NCBI RefSeq assembly: GCF_028389875.1
Contig: NC_084677.1
Location: forward strand, 6,366,017-6,430,016
Reading direction: 5' to 3'
DNA: 64,000 nucleotides
Source: Rhea pennata
Lineage: Eukaryota > Chordata > Aves > Rheiformes > Rheidae
Position numbers and translations under genes: made by a program. The notes beneath the pieces are model-generated. The model was not told the DNA's origin. It worked only from the letters and a program-made list of their open reading frames with translations, and did not search any database. This document shows, in pieces, positions 1 to 11,500 of the stretch. Each line of letters opens with the position of its first letter. Positions within the stretch are counted from its first letter, which is position 1.

Positions 1-3000
1 ATAAAAAACAACAAAAAAACAGTATCGGCCATTTGCTGTCATTGATCAAATGCTGCCTCAGAATTCACCTCAAAATGTTCTTTGGTATTATGCCATGTTA
101 GTTTACATCACAGAAGTGTAATGACACCAACACTTTCTATCTTGGGTGTATCAGACAGACGTTTTTCTGCGGACTGTTTCAGTGATGTATGTTCTGCTGC
201 TGAGCAGACTTTGCAAGAGAGCTTGTCTGCTTATGTTTTCTTTTTATTTTTTTTTAAGATAATAAGGTGTAAAGTCTCAGTATATGGATGAAAATTATAG
301 ATATCTTGGAGAATATCCTGTCTGAATTCCCAAACCATGAACAAAATTAACAGCCTGCCTTGAAAATAGGGAGATAAGGGAAGAAATGAATCAATGGGTG
401 TGGGACAAAAACTTTTCATAGCATCAAGATTAACGGTGAGGCTAAAGTGCTTAGTTTGATAAAAGGGCCTCATTTCCATTGCACAAATATGACTTGTTAC
501 ACAGTAAGAGTGAAATACTACCCACTTTAAACATGTGATCCAGCCTGTATGACTTTACTTTAAAGGGATTGCTGGACACTTTCATAATTTTAATACCAGT
601 AGACAAAATATTGGATTATATTAAGCAATGAGAACAGTAGCATTTTTTGGCTAGTCCAACTACCACAAAAGAGGATGTCTACCATTGTATGTGCAGGCAA
701 ATACAGAGGAGACACGATGAGAAGGAGATTCAAAGAAAAGGCAGGGGCAGGTCTAATGAGAATTTAAACTGAGATAAAATGACCACTAATGATGAACAGC
801 CTGTAGTAAGTGTCTGTATTGTATAATTATTACTTTATCTTGAATAGACCCAGTTTATCTCTGGTGTTGGGACTTGTTGGGACTCAGTCAATTTACACAC
901 GGATGAAATTGGCTCAATCCATCATTTTAAACAAGCAGTTAAACTCCTGTTAAGTTGTCTAATATGAGAGAGAAATTAAGGTTTTACCTTATCCTTTTTG
1001 ACACTGTTCTTTGAGGCTGAGGAATGCCTAAGGCTGATTCACTGCCTTCTTAAGCTGACAAAAAAAGCAAAAGTATTGAGGAGCAGAATAGAAGTATTGA
1101 GGAACAGGATAGTTCTCTAACTTTCTGAAGCACTGATCAATACTAAAGTCTTTGCTATAATTTTAAGAAAGCATTTGACATAGAGCATGTAAATGTCAAA
1201 TGCTTCTCTATAGTTCTTCACTGTAATCTAGCCTGGAGATACTGATACAAAAGACAGTTGATGGTCTCTGATTGCTGTTGAAGAATAAGAAGCGGCTTTT
1301 GTATTTTGTGGATTTGATGTGCTTAGGAGTGAAGGACGGCTTTTCATTTACCTTCATATTGGCCTTTTTCCCCTGCCTAAAGAGAAATTCTTGTGGTGTT
1401 TGCAATCATAATCTCTGAGTTGCTGTTGTTCTAGGGATCACCTGAGACATGACGTCACCTACCAGCCTGTCTTAGAAAATATTCTGTGCAAACCAATCTG
1501 TATTAGATGTCAGAAGTCAAAATGAGATGGTGTCAAAGCATGTAAATTATTCCTCTGAATAAGTCTATGGAGAAAAACGCTATAAAGTCAAGGAGTGAAT
1601 GTATGTGATAAACAACAATAAAATAGTTAATGGAGAAGAAATCATTGAATTTTAGTTCTGCTTTGCTAGTTCCAGTGGTTTGTACTTCAGTGAGACAGTG
1701 TAATTCTTAGCTTCCTTTGGAAAGGAGAAATGAATATTTAGGAAATGGGGAGGCTTAAAATCAAGTAGACAACTGCAGTTGTCCTTTTTAATTATTTCGC
1801 ATTTATTCCTCTCCTGCACTTTTCAACTTCAATCAGCTAGTCAGGAATTTTGAATCCGCTGGCCATTGCTGAACTGACATTTGGGGACCAGGGAAAAGCT
1901 CTTCACTGATTTATCATATAGACCAAAAATCTTTTTATTAACTGTGTTGCTTGACATTTCTCCACCATATTTGATGGTTTAAGGAACTCTTGCCTCAAGT
2001 ACTTTGCATACCAGCTGCTGCTGGTGTTCATGATCTCAGGAACAAATATAGAGTGTACACTATATGCATGCATAGCATTATAGTCAGCTTTCAGTTTATC
2101 TCACTGATACTGGCTCCTACCTTTCATTCTGATTTAGTGTGGCTTTCATAAAAAGAGTAGAATAATTTGGACATTCAAGGGCAGTATGGTTAAGGCATTG
2201 GACTAGAAGGTAATGGTCCTAATTCAATTCCTTGCTCTATTATAGACAATCCTGAATGACTTTGAAAAAAAAACATTTAGGCACAGACTCTCAGTGCTAC
2301 TTAGACATGTAATTCCTGATGGCTTTACCTAACACCTTTATCTGTTACAGAGGAGTAATTGCTATCAGCATCACAAATGGATTGGGAGGAGGAATATTTG
2401 CCAGCGTTGTAAGATATTGATACAGTGTGGACTACTGGAACTAGTTTTGTCCCTGTAGCACTGTCTGCTGTACGCCCTGGGTCTCTATGTATGCACTCAA
2501 AAGGCCAACGCATAAAGAAGGTAATTAGCTACTCTTTTCTCATTGTAGGAAACAGTTCTCAGGTGATGTGGCCATTCCTCATGTGGCCATTCTGAGATAT
2601 GCTCTTTTGATTTGACTTCTAGAAAGACCTTTTTGCTTTCTCCATGTGATTATAGCGTGACCCAAAGCTTATATTCTGTAGAAGGAAGGGCGACAACCCG
2701 TTTTCAAACCTGGTTTCAAACTGTGCCTGTAGCATTTGTTTTTACTGGTAATCCTGTGAAAGAGCAGAATGTTTTTACACTGCTGCACAGATGTGCTCAG
2801 AAGAATCCCCCAGGAGTAAGCAAGGACAGAAAGTCTGAGGGAAAATGCCCAGAGGCAGAAATCCAACCAGCTGCAGTTAAGTGAATAGACCTCACCCAAA
2901 GAGCTTATTTATATCATGTAAGACAGGTCCCAAGCCATCTGGATGCTTGATAGCATGGTGCTTTAAAAGATAGATTTGTGTGTGAAATGTGATCAGAAAC

Positions 3001-6000
3001 TGAGTATTTCCAGAGAGTCACCTGGCTCACCACTGGTGTTTAGAGTGATGTTCCTTGATAAATACTCTATTTTGTAATTTTACTTAGTTGCAAAATAGGC
3101 AGTTACATTGTTACAACCATAAAATGTGCTCTTAACAGCAGAGGAGCAAGCTTCTCATGCATTGTCCTATCCTCCTCATTGTACTCTCTCCTTGCAGCAA
3201 TTTAAAGCTCTCCAAACCTGTGCAGGCCATGTGGGATCAGTCCTGTTTGCAACCTTAGGCTCAGCTGGGTCACCTAACAAAATCCTTGGCTGTATCATTA
3301 TGAGATTTGTTCGGGGAGATCTTCAACTCAAATGAGATTCTGTTTTGTAATGGATCAAGAAATCAGTGAAAGCTTTCTTACTGTTATTGCAGCTTTTATG
3401 CTTTATGGCTTGATTGTGTTCACTAACATGAGCAATCGTACTTTGTGCAGTATATCATTATAGAGGTCTTTATTTCAGAACAGGACATACTGATTTGAGG
3501 AACTGCCTAGATGTGAAATATGGCAGTGAAGATTAAGGCAACAGGAGAAATAAATCTATTATTGCTGCCTAGCAGCAAAGCTAGAAGTTGTTTGATATAG
3601 GACCAGAATGCAATTTAACCAGTGTTTTGCCTTATAAGCAAAGTCAGAAGTTGTCTGGTTCCACAGATGATGTCAGTGGGAATGTGAGATGAAGTAGAGA
3701 AAGTTCTAGCTTGGAAAAAGTCCTTTTTGCTAGCAGAGTGCCGTGTAAAGAGGTCTGGAATCAGCATTTTCTAGAAAAATGCCACAGAAGTGGTCTAGAT
3801 ATAACAACTTTATCCAGGACTCAGTTCTCTGGATTGAACTGGCTCTTATGAGCTTCTAGAACTGAGGATATCTGTCACCCTATCTTTTTTTAAAGTGTTG
3901 CTGGAATAGATTATAAAGCAGTCTAAAAAGCAGAAACAAGTAGTTCATGAATGGGAAAGGGGAATGGCAATTAAAAGTAAAAGCAGCTAGTTTTCATTTT
4001 GTTTCTGGCAGGGGTAGCATGGCAAATGGCAAAGTACAGCACTGAAAGAATGATTTGGAAGAACTGTGAACCGAAAGTTCCAGATGAATGCAGGACAAGT
4101 GGTCATTTTATTTTGCACCATTCTGTGTGATGACTGTCATTGTGAGTTGAGAGACTGTGGCTGCCCAGCTGGGCACTGATCACTTGAAAACTATAGGCAA
4201 GAGGTGGCAGAATGTAAGAAACATGACTTTCATTTTCCTATCTCCAGATGTGGCCAGCCTGTGGGTTTTTTTCCTCCATCTCTCAAAAAAAGAGATTTAT
4301 TTGTATAAACTAAACACATTTACTGAGCTTTAAGGAGTTGTTGAGCTTGCCAAGCCATTATAGACATCTGCTTATCTGCTTTGTCTCCAGATGTGTATAC
4401 AGTCAAAATACAGCCTCACTGCTAGGCCACCTCCCCTTACACTTTCCTTTGTGCTGAGGTGTTAGGTGGAGAGGTGAAGAGTGTGAAATCACTCTGCCTC
4501 ACAGACAGGGCAGCACTGGTATGTGGCATCCCTTCACAGCTTCACTGACACTTCTTGGTCTGAGGCTTCACTCTCTGCAAGAAATGTATGCCAGCAGCTC
4601 TTAATAGCAGGGCCTGGCTGTGTTCCTACTTTTCCATGCACTACGTTGCTGCCAAAGTCTTCTTGTGCAGTGGTCCAAAAATTGCATCTCCAGAGTTAGA
4701 TTGGCACTAAACAACTATCATTGTGTTACCACCTGCATAATGTCTGCAGCCACACAGGCTCCTTTAAAACATTCTGCAGCCACAAGATATTCCTGCTTTG
4801 CCTACTGACTTTATCTATAAGAAGGTAATTGCATTTTTCAGAAATGATGACAGCTCCATTTCTCATATAACATATATGTGTTTAAAAGATCCTCTTTGTC
4901 ATATAGTGGAACACTTAGTCTTTTAGCTACACCTCTAGCAGTACCTACTTAGTCTGCACACTTTTGAAGTGTTTCTTATTGCAAACTGATTAGACATTGT
5001 GACAAATATAATCTGCTTTGTCTGCATGTTGTTAGCACTTCATAGCAGTGGGGAATATACCAGCAGAGGTGTTGTAATAACTTATGTGGCAGCATATCAC
5101 CAGAGGAGGTCGAAATATACTCTGCTGTTTCACAAGAGCTGGATAAAGGGGAAAAACAACTCTCCAAAGCACTTGGGTCAGCTGTTCACCCAATAGAATT
5201 CACCACAGAAACTGCAATGACAGATCTGAATGGCTAGCTGTTTTTTCTATTTCATTACCACTGAACAACCTAGGCTTTTAATAGAGGGAAAGATTACTTC
5301 ATTCTCAAGCCTACGTTCTTAATAATTCTTAGTATTTACAGAAGGATATAGATGATGAGAAACAGAAAGAAAAACTCTAGAAATAAATACTGGAGTCTGG
5401 AAATACAGTCTGATGTTCTTTATCAGCATTACTTCTTTAATCCTTCCTTTCCCACAAGCATCTACTCAAGGAAATACAAAGATCAGCTGTGGCAACTGAC
5501 ATATGTAGTATTATTTGACAAGTAATTAATGTGTAAATACTTTCTCTTGAATCTGATCCTCCTCCTGTAGGATACAAACAACTTTAATAGCCATTGTAGA
5601 CTTGCAGAGGAACTCAAGTACAACACAGATAGGAATCTGGAGCTTATCTACATGCTACAATTTTGCACAGAGACAAGTTTGCAGAATTATGGTGAGCCTC
5701 AGCCAATAAATCCACCTGGTGTGGTGTACTGTGCTGGCATACCATCTGAGGCCTAGAAACAGCACAGCTAGACTGCATAGCTCTACATTTGATGCCAAAT
5801 CAGCTGCTTGCTCTCTGCTGTAGATGAGCTCAGCTGTCTAATATAACCTTAGGGACAGAGATCCAAAATTTAGATACTAAAAACCGCTAGTCAGCTGCTG
5901 CCTAACTCCACAAGTTCCATAAGCTTCTATTATCGAAATTTCCCGAAACACTGTTGCAGTATTCCTGTTGAACAATTAGCTCAGTCTTCTGTTTATTTTG

Positions 6001-6600
6001 TCTAGTTCGTGAAAGCTAGTTAAAAACTATAGAATTAAACAACTAAACCCCCATGCCCAAAATCAGTTTGTAGATACTGTTACTGCTTTATCTAATCTTA
6101 CTCTGTTAGTGTGAAATCTGAATTACTGGGGGTAAGGAGAAACTCTTCTCCAACCACCTCCACAGAGCTCTTTTTAATTGTTTGGAAGTTTTGCAAGGAA
6201 TAAACTGTGAACTGAGACAAAGTAAATAACTATGGAGGCACATAATAAAAGAATGGCGGTGAGATATATGAGTGCAAACCCTGGATAAGCATTGTACATG
6301 CTTAAGTGCTGGATAAAACTTAAATGGTGTTCCCTTTTACTTACTCATAAGGTAGACCTTACTTGCATGTAGGGCTGTGTAACTCTAAATAAAGAAGTAG
6401 CTCTAAATATCTCTAAGTGAAAAGCCTAAATGCTAGAGAAGAGGGGTTTTATGACTGCATTTTCACTACCTCCTATAGCTGCTTATTTACCACCCTTGCT
6501 TTCCGAGGTGTCTCACTTGTCCCTGTCTCCTCCCACAATGACTACAGAAACATCTATTGTAGGTCAGACGAGGGAGTCCTGAGATCGTGGAGCTGCTCTC
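1..6600. other. Intergenic region upstream of METTL22
   Basis: No coding exon is recognisable on either strand. The open frames here are short (under about 90 codons), lack flanking splice signals with family similarity, and match nothing I know. The base composition is A+T-rich, as in most of the window. The only structured item I could pick out is an old MIR-like SINE near 2.2-2.4 kb, listed separately. In human the neighbour on this side is TMEM114, transcribed away from METTL22; I looked for its claudin-like coding segments and saw none, so it would lie beyond the left edge. Confidence 0.6.
2180..2420 (+). repeat. Old MIR-like tRNA-derived SINE remnant
   Basis: The stretch reads like a degraded amniote MIR/CORE-type SINE. 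There is a 'GTTAAGGCATTGGACTAGAAG' box-A-side tract, then 'CCTAATTCAATTCCTTGCTC', corresponding to the 'ctgggttcgaatcccggctct' box-B segment, and further on a 'cttTATCTGTtacagaggagtaatt' tract where MIR-like elements have 'catctgtaaaatggggataat'. The match is by eye and clearly diverged, which fits an ancient element and not an active one. A profile search against MIR/MIR1_Amn would settle it. Confidence 0.4.
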
Positions 6601-7062
6601 CCCAGTGAGGCTCATTGCGGGTACCCGGGTGACCCCGTAACCAGGGGAAACTCCGCTGCACCATCTGCCGCATTAAGGGGACAGTGTTCGTGCTCCCCCC
6701 CAGAAAAGCACAGAGATGACTCGGGAAGGGACCAGGCACAGGTGTGCCTGCCGCCAGGCTCCGGCTGCCTTCAGCGCGGGGAGAGCCCGAGCCGGCGGCC
6801 TGCCGGGGCTGCCAGGGAGGCCGCTGCGAAGCGGGCGGGAGGCCCGGCCGCGGGGAGCGCTATGGGGGCGGCCGGCTGCGGGGGGCTGCCGCGCCCCTCT
6901 GCACGGCGGCGGCTCCCGCGCGGACGCTCCCCAAAGCAAGCAGGAGGCGTGGGGGGGGGGGAGCAGAAGGGCTGCCGGCACGGCCCAGGCCACGCTGGGC
7001 CGGCAGCGCCAGCCCGCCGCTCCGCGGGCAGCGCGTCCGCAGCCGCCACGGGGCTGCCGCGC

Positions 7063-7085
7063 CGGGCGGGGCGGGGCGGGGCGGG
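7063..7085 (+). promoter_or_regulatory. Tandem GC boxes (Sp1/KLF type)
   Basis: Four head-to-tail GGGCGG-type units run without interruption, about 50 bases upstream of the YY1-type site. Sp1/KLF proteins bind such boxes in CpG-island promoters. Whether they are occupied cannot be told from sequence. Confidence 0.6.
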
Positions 7086-7108
7086 CGCGCCCTGGCGTCA
7101 GCCGCGCG

Positions 7109-7115
7109 CCGGAAG
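7109..7115 (+). promoter_or_regulatory. ETS-type site (CCGGAAG)
   Basis: CCGGAAG is the core recognised by ETS/GABPA factors in many ubiquitous promoters. It sits 15 bases upstream of the YY1-type motif, a common arrangement near the start sites of TATA-less genes. Confidence 0.45.
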
Positions 7116-7129
7116 GAGCCCGCGTCCCC

Positions 7130-7140
7130 AAAATGGCGGC
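7130..7140 (+). promoter_or_regulatory. YY1-type motif (AAAATGGCGGC), likely near TSS
   Basis: AAAATGGCGGC matches the AANATGGCGGC form of the YY1 site. When present in this orientation in a CpG island, it usually lies just downstream of the transcription start of a gene on the same strand. That agrees with METTL22 reading on the + strand and suggests a start near 7.1 kb. Position of the start is an inference. Confidence 0.5.
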
Positions 7141-8383
7141 GCCCGGCGCCGGGCGGTCGTGGCAGGCCCGCAGCTGCTCGGGGCCCGCCGCGGCCCTCTG
7201 AGGGCCCGGCTCACCTTCCCGTCCCCGTGCGGCCGGCCCTGTTGCTGCCGCGGCTTGGGCTTGCCTCCCGCGGGGCCGTGGAGCTGCGCCGGGTGGCTGG
7301 TGCCGTGGGCAGATTCGTTTGAGAGCCGCGGCGCCGCCTGCCGAAGAGGCAGCTTCGCCTCCGCGGCGGTGCCGCAGCCGAACGCGGCTCCCGGCCCTGC
7401 CGCGCCAGCGACACGCGGCTTCGCCGTGCCGTCTTGGTCCCGCGGGCTGCGGCGTGCCTGAGGCTTTGCGCCACTTCACAGAGCTTCGCAGCCGAAGGGG
7501 GAGCTGCTCCGAGTTAAAGTTACAGTATCTGTGTGCATAAGCTGAGGCTTTTCAAGCTAATATGAGCGTGTTTGAGCAGAAGCTGCTAGTAGCAAATTCG
7601 GGCTGATCTTCCAAGGTGATTTTGCGGCCAGTGCTGAAAATAGCATCAACAGTAGCTCTTTCCTAGGGGGTGCCTGCAGATATTTATAGCTGGTGAAAAC
7701 TGCTGTGCTTGTGTAGACAAATAGACATAACAGATTTTTTTCCGGGAGCAATGAATATTCTTTGCACAAAATAGGGGAGACTAACCTAGGAGATTATGTT
7801 CAATGATCTTGCTGGTTTCTGAGAAGATTCTGGGTTCCCTATGAAAAATAAGACCTCTTAAAATTGTCGCATTGAGCATCTAAGGCTTTGTGTTGCTTTG
7901 AAGACCTTGACTTAGAATGTACTTGTAAAACTGTGCTTTCAGGATGTCATCTGTGTGTGTGGGGGGGGGAGGTTCTTTTTTTTTCTAGCACAAGCTAGTA
8001 GCTCTTTTTCCTGAAGATGTGCTGTGTGGCAATGAGCTCTCAGCAGTCCGTTGGAAGGCAGTGAAAAAGAGTGTTTGTGCATTGCAACTGTACTGGACAT
8101 TGTAGTCTGATTTCTGTCTTTAAAATATTGCTAGGGTAATGTTAAAACAGTGTCAGAATGTATCTAAAAACCATTTGTATTTGATCTTAGGTTGAATATC
8201 CTGATGTACAATTTAATGTCTTACTGGAGTGTGCTGGAGCTTGCACAGTTGCATTTTACCTGAAATCTCAAAGTATGTTATGAAATTATCTTGTTAAGCA
8301 AAACTTTACTTGATGCCTATTAATAGAAGAGTATCAAATCACTTCATAAGGGCACTTCACAAGGGATTGCTTTATTATTGTAG

Positions 8384-8538
8384 ATGTCCATCTCACCAAC
8401 ATGTCATGGTAGATGTAGCAGAGAGGGAGATTATGGATAACCTTACATTTAAAAGTGATACTGTACTTTCTGATGTTCACTTACACCATCCAAACAAAAG
8501 ACATCTCATGGTACGACTGAATGCAGCTGGACAGCCAG
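8384..8538 (+). CDS. METTL22: METTL22 exon 2 (start codon exon)
   Basis: Acceptor TTTATTATTGTAG| precedes 8384 and donor CAG|GTAAAG follows 8538. The first 22 bases are 5'UTR; coding begins with ATG at 8406 and covers residues 1-44 plus one base. It includes the conserved SDTVLSDVHL stretch. Two upstream ATGs occur in the exon (8384 and 8401), both out of frame with the main start. Confidence 0.93.
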
Positions 8539-11500
8539 GTAAAGTATGCTTAAACTGATCAAATAGTATTTTAAGAGTATTCACTTTTAAGTAATGTCTG
8601 AATCCTCCTTCAAATGATTGATACTAATCATTACATATTTTGTTCCAATTCTGTTAGAAGCAGAATTGTTTCCTACTCTTCTTTTTTTTTCCAGAGGGCT
8701 AACCAGGTTTGTATCATGAAGTTAAGCATGCAAATTAAAACTGTTAATGTAGACTTTGTAGACAGCTCATTCTAAAAAAAATAAATTATTTTCTGAGAGG
8801 AAGTAACTAAGTTAACCTTTATGCAGACAGAACTTGATTTTTATATCTGTGTGTCTGTATATATATAAAGCTCAGACAGTACTTTGAGAATCATGTCAAA
8901 TCAGGATGTTTTCTTACATGAAAACTAAAGCTGATAAGCCAAAAGTTTTAAATAGCATCACTTCATTTACATTTAGGGAAGGATATTATGAATCAAAGTG
9001 AGATCAGCAATTAGCTTAAGATTTTTTAATTCTTTACATGATAATTTATTATCTAGCCTGGAGGAAACTTAAAAGCTTGGGTTTTTTGTTTTTTAAATTG
9101 ACTTCGTATGAAGTTCAGAAGAGCAGTGATTCTGCAATGGCTGTTACGTAGTTTGAAGAGTAAAAGCTGTAGTGGGAATGAATTGGCAGATAATTCTGAC
9201 TGATTGCCTGCTTGTAGATTTCTATCAAATTGTCAAGGAAACTGACCTTAAAACACCTAGGAAGATGCTCGGTAGGAAAGTTCCTCTCCTTTTGCTGTGA
9301 CGGAAGTGTTAATTTTTGATTTTTTTCAAGCCCGTTTGTGACATACAGTATTCAACTTCTGCAATTATTCTAGCGTATGTCAATGTAAAAAAAGTTTAAA
9401 AGAGAAAAGTAGGCCAAAGAGCATGACAAAGGAGTTGTTGATAGTTTACCTTCATCAGGTCAAAGTTGGGAAATTAATACAGTGTATGTCAGCATGCTGC
9501 TTGGCATTCCTTTGCAGTGATTTTGTTTGATGCAAATATTTTAACGGAATGAAATGACAACATGTGCTACCTACCTGAACATGCTTGATCTGAGAAATTC
9601 CTTTATTTCATCCATTTCATTGGAGCACTGTATATAGCAGCTTTTATTCTAGCAGATACCACAATAAAATCCTTCCACTTTGGGGTTTTTTACCATACAT
9701 GAATTTTCTTTGCTTTTTGGGGGGTCAGTTTTACCTTAGAACTTTGAAATGGTGAGAATACCAGGTAGATCAGAATGGACTCTGGAGAGCAAAAACACTT
9801 CATCTGTTTTTAGCGTCCTCTATTTTTTTGCATATTCATAACAGTTTAATCTAGATATTTTACAAGAATAGATGGCTTGTAATCCTAGGATTCTAGGATA
9901 AGCAATGAAGATTTTATTAGATATAGCTGAAAATGTTTTCTCTAAAGATCAGTTTCTCTCAGGTTGCAGTAGACCAGTTAATAAATTATATTACAAGTTA
10001 CCTGTATGATTTTTTTAATACTCTAGGTTTTTAATATGTGAAACGCGTATCAAAACCTCATGCATGTGGAAGCTGCATATGGATTCTGTTTTCATCATGG
10101 TGTTAATCTTTAACTTTTTTTTTTTTAAACTGTGTTCTTGTAGTATTCCTGTCATATTTCAAGCTTCTTTGGAACACTCATGATTGGACATCTGGAAAAA
10201 ATGCAAGAGAAGCTACAACAGAAGATCACCAGTACAAAAGTGGAGAGGAACTGTGTGATAAGGACAGGAATAATCTAAAAAATGAAATAAAAATAAATAT
10301 TAAAGGGTTAGAAGCTCTTCTAGATGATGACGGAGACCTGGAAGTTGTCAGAAGACCTCAAAGTGCCTCTGGTTTAGAAGTGGAGGATCTTTTGAGGGAT
10401 AGGGTATATCCTGTAATTCTGACAAGAGGGGAAGAAGATGCTTTTGAAGATGAAGAACAAGAATACACTTGCAGTGATGTTCTTAAAATAGGTAAGTAGT
10501 AGGCTTACCTTCAAGAATTAATGAGATATTTATCTCTTTTGTAGAACAAAAGAAAATCAGATTTTTATGACTTTATATATGAAACAGCAAATGTTAAATA
10601 AACAGTGATGATAATGTAATTTCACAATATTATACTTAATTTAAAAGCATACTGTATTGCCCAAACCCCTTCTGGAGCAAAAGTATACCAGCGAGATACG
10701 TTGTGAACTGCTGCTAGCCTGAATGAGCTAGGCCTGCTGTGCTCCTTAGGTTATTGGGGCTTTTAGCTTTGTTATATTGAATGAAGAGCATTAACTTCTA
10801 GATTTAAAATGAAAACACTGCTTGATTTTTTTTTTCAAACTTGCTGCTACTGAACTTAAGTATTTTAAAACATTGTTCAAATAATTTTTGTTCTACTTTC
10901 ATATTCACAGAACATACTATGGCAACTCCTTTGGAAGATGTTGGTAAACAAGTATGTGTCATCTTTGTAATATCTTGCTGTTCATGAATTGTGCTTCAGA
11001 ATTTACCCAGTTTATCTGCTTTTCTTTCTTGAAGGTCTGGCGTGGAGCATTTCTTCTTGCTGATTATATTCTGTTTAAAAGGGACATGTTCAGGTGTTGC
11101 ACAGTATTAGAGCTTGGAGGTGGCACTGGAATTACAAGCATCATTATGGGAACAGTTGCCAAGAGAGTTTACTGCACAGGTAAAGAGTTTTTTTTTAATT
11201 AAACATTATTATAAAGCTTCATTTAGAAACTCATGTGAGATTTTCATGAAGCATTGCTTGATTCCTGGGGCTCTCATCCATATTTGTTCACTTTTGGCTA
11301 ATAGTTGTTTATTAATGTGTATAAGGCAATGTTTACAGAGAAGTGGCAAGAATTTTCTCAATCTGAAAATAAATCCTTGCTACTTTTAGGTGCAAAAGTT
11401 TAGGCAGGTTGTTTGGTTCTGCTTTTCACATTGCTGTGAATTCAGGGTGATGTACCTAGAATAAAAGAGGTAATTTGGGGATTTAATGGCTTTTTCTTTA

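Larger units (their letters stand above)
6600..7520. promoter_or_regulatory. METTL22: CpG island, METTL22 promoter
   Basis: The sequence turns abruptly G+C-rich and CpG-dense, unlike its A+T-rich flanks. It lies just under 1 kb upstream of the first METTL22 coding exon. It contains tandem GC boxes, an ETS-type site and a YY1-type site spaced as in housekeeping TATA-less promoters. The noncoding first exon of METTL22 must start here, because coding exon 2 begins at a clear acceptor at 8384. I cannot fix the donor of exon 1: CCAAG|GTGATT at 7613/7614 is the best of several weak candidates. Long open frames in all frames across this island reflect the scarcity of stop codons in G+C-rich DNA and are not called as genes. 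Confidence 0.8.

Noticed and set aside
6673..7479. Open frames of up to 268 codons on both strands in the METTL22 CpG island
   Set aside because: They occur in several frames at once, are Ala/Arg/Pro/Gly-rich and overlap each other. This is the expected result of few stop codons in CpG-dense DNA.
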